Of a DNA stretch of 57,184 nucleotides, positions 56,386 through 57,184 are shown one piece after another. The notes under the pieces are model-generated. The model saw only the letters and a program-made list of their open reading frames with translations, made no database searches and was not told where the DNA came from. Numbering within the stretch: position 1 is the first letter of the stretch; each line of letters begins with the position of its first letter. Source of the DNA: Lysobacter antibioticus (GTDB taxonomy: Bacteria; Pseudomonadota; Gammaproteobacteria; Xanthomonadales; Xanthomonadaceae); NCBI RefSeq assembly GCF_000731095.1, contig NZ_JMTZ01000052.1, forward strand, positions 1 through 57,184, in the 5' to 3' direction. Position numbers and translations under genes: made by a program.

Positions 56386-57184
56386 ATGGGGAACCGTTTG
56401 CGCGTGCGCAATCCGGGCCAGGCGAGCTCGAATCCGGAATTCCGGCATACCGGAAGCCGCATCGCCTGCCTTCGAGCCGCCCTGGCGGCTGCCATCGTCG
56501 GTGCCGCCGCGGCCGGACCGGCGCTGGCTTCGGAACAGAACCCCGATGTCGATGCGGCGACGGGCACCCAGACGACCTATATCTCCGGATTGGTGCTGAC
56601 CGCCGCGACCGGCGGCGGCGTGCCCGGGACGTCGTCTACCTCGATCACCGCAGGCGGACAGTCTTTCGGCGGCAATCCCCCCACCGCCTACGATCCGCGC
56701 ATCGACCTGGTTTCCGAGACCTTCAATTTCCTTACCCCGGGCACCCTGGTCGTCGTGGCTGCAGGCGGGCAACAGGCCATGGGCACGCTGACCTATAGCT
56801 TCAGCCGTCCGGTGGTGAACCCGCGCTTCCATTTCGCCCGCCTCGGCGGCACCGGCGCCGGCGCTGGTTTTTCCTCGACCTTCATGACCGCGCCCGCGGG
56901 TTCGACCTGGACCGTGATCGGCGGTTTGTTGACCACCACGCTCGCGAATACGCGCTTGCGCGGTTCGTCCAATGCGCCCACGGTCGCCTGCGGCGACCCG
57001 GCGACCACCTCGGGTTGCGGCACCGCGCAACTCAACGGCACATTCACTTCCATCCCGCTCGGGATCGGCATCGGCAACCCCACTGCGGCCACGCCCGGCG
57101 ATCTGGGCGCGGACGGCTACGGCGTCACCATCACCGTCGACGAAGATTTCAGCGATGCGCCGACCAGCTACGGCATGGCCGGCC
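56386..57184 (+). CDS. Secreted surface protein entering a GEVED-type segment, cut by window edge
   Basis: The frame runs from ATG 56386 (AGGGGGA upstream) for 266 codons to the window end, so the C-terminus is missing. A long signal peptide covers residues 1-49 (Arg-rich start, hydrophobic ACLRAALAAAIVGAAAAGPALAS). The mature part is a Gly/Thr/Ser-rich beta-strand protein (TYISGLVLTAATGGGVPG, GTLTYSFSRPVVNPRFHFARL) that ends in DEDFSDAPTSYG, matching the start of a GEVED-type domain. Such domains occur in large bacterial surface proteins, often before DUF11 repeats. The rest is probably a large adhesin-like protein. Two Cys pairs (ACGDPATTSGCG) are present. Confidence 0.8.
   Translation, partial: MGNRLRVRNPGQASSNPEFRHTGSRIACLRAALAAAIVGAAAAGPALASEQNPDVDAATGTQTTYISGLVLTAATGGGVPGTSSTSITAGGQSFGGNPPTAYDPRIDLVSETFNFLTPGTLVVVAAGGQQAMGTLTYSFSRPVVNPRFHFARLGGTGAGAGFSSTFMTAPAGSTWTVIGGLLTTTLANTRLRGSSNAPTVACGDPATTSGCGTAQLNGTFTSIPLGIGIGNPTAATPGDLGADGYGVTITVDEDFSDAPTSYGMAG

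Overview
The window is a GC-rich chromosomal segment from a gammaproteobacterium of the Xanthomonadaceae, most likely Lysobacter or a close relative. This is inferred from protein sequence and gene order (ftsY/mutY/yggX, rsmD-coaD-ferredoxin-ggt, queA-tgt-yajC-secD-secF, suhB/trmJ) and from the hairpin-rich intergenic repeats near 29 kb; no database search was run. No rRNA, tRNA, insertion sequence, prophage or CRISPR array was seen. Both ends are cut inside secreted-protein genes: a minus-strand gene at the left edge, and a plus-strand gene at the right edge that breaks off as it enters a GEVED-type segment.

Layout. 1-3.2 kb: exported protein with a Clp/CRP-like site upstream, a GNAT acetyltransferase, and two tandem small exported paralogs. 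3.4-7.5 kb (minus): ftsY, an AsmA-like membrane protein, mutY and yggX in one tight operon; three overlapping five-codon mini-ORFs made of a 14-bp repeat separate the AsmA-like gene from mutY. 7.6-11.7 kb (plus): rsmD, coaD, a small lipoprotein, a ferredoxin and gamma-glutamyltranspeptidase. 11.8-17.3 kb: a one-TM protein, an MBL hydrolase coupled to a short TMEM43-like protein, upp, two small proteins and a class III aminotransferase. 17.9-21.6 kb: amidohydrolase fused to a CIA30-like domain, then a DesK/DesR-type two-component pair. 22-27.8 kb: queuosine genes queA and tgt and the yajC-secD-secF translocon genes. 28-29.7 kb: a methyltransferase and about 0.9 kb of repeat-rich non-coding DNA, including hairpins with CsrA/RsmA-like loops.

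29.7-40.8 kb: suhB and trmJ (divergent), a PhnD-like binding protein coupled to a membrane GGDEF-EAL protein, ExoD and CNNM/CorC-like membrane proteins, a DUF47-PiT phosphate pair, a YbjN-like protein, an alkyltransferase-like (ATL) protein and a rhomboid protease. 40.8-50 kb is the most unusual locus: two divergent operons around a 248-bp gap. One encodes a classical AAA+ ATPase, a membrane protein and a TPR membrane protein; the other encodes a MoxR AAA+ ATPase, a small protein, a degenerate vWA fused to a beta-propeller, and a large helical/beta-propeller protein. This matches the MoxR-vWA-beta-propeller (bpX) 'ternary system' proposed from comparative genomics as an NTP-dependent conflict or quality-control machine. 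50-54.4 kb holds two M13 metallopeptidase paralogs, an active-looking lipoprotein and a partner that has lost its zinc motifs. 54.8-56.1 kb encodes a beta-CASP ribonuclease-type protein.

Most genes are housekeeping and probably constitutive. The accessory interest lies in the AAA+/propeller locus, the mini-ORF chain before mutY, the dead M13 paralog, the CsrA-like hairpin element and the periplasmic-sensor/c-di-GMP operon.
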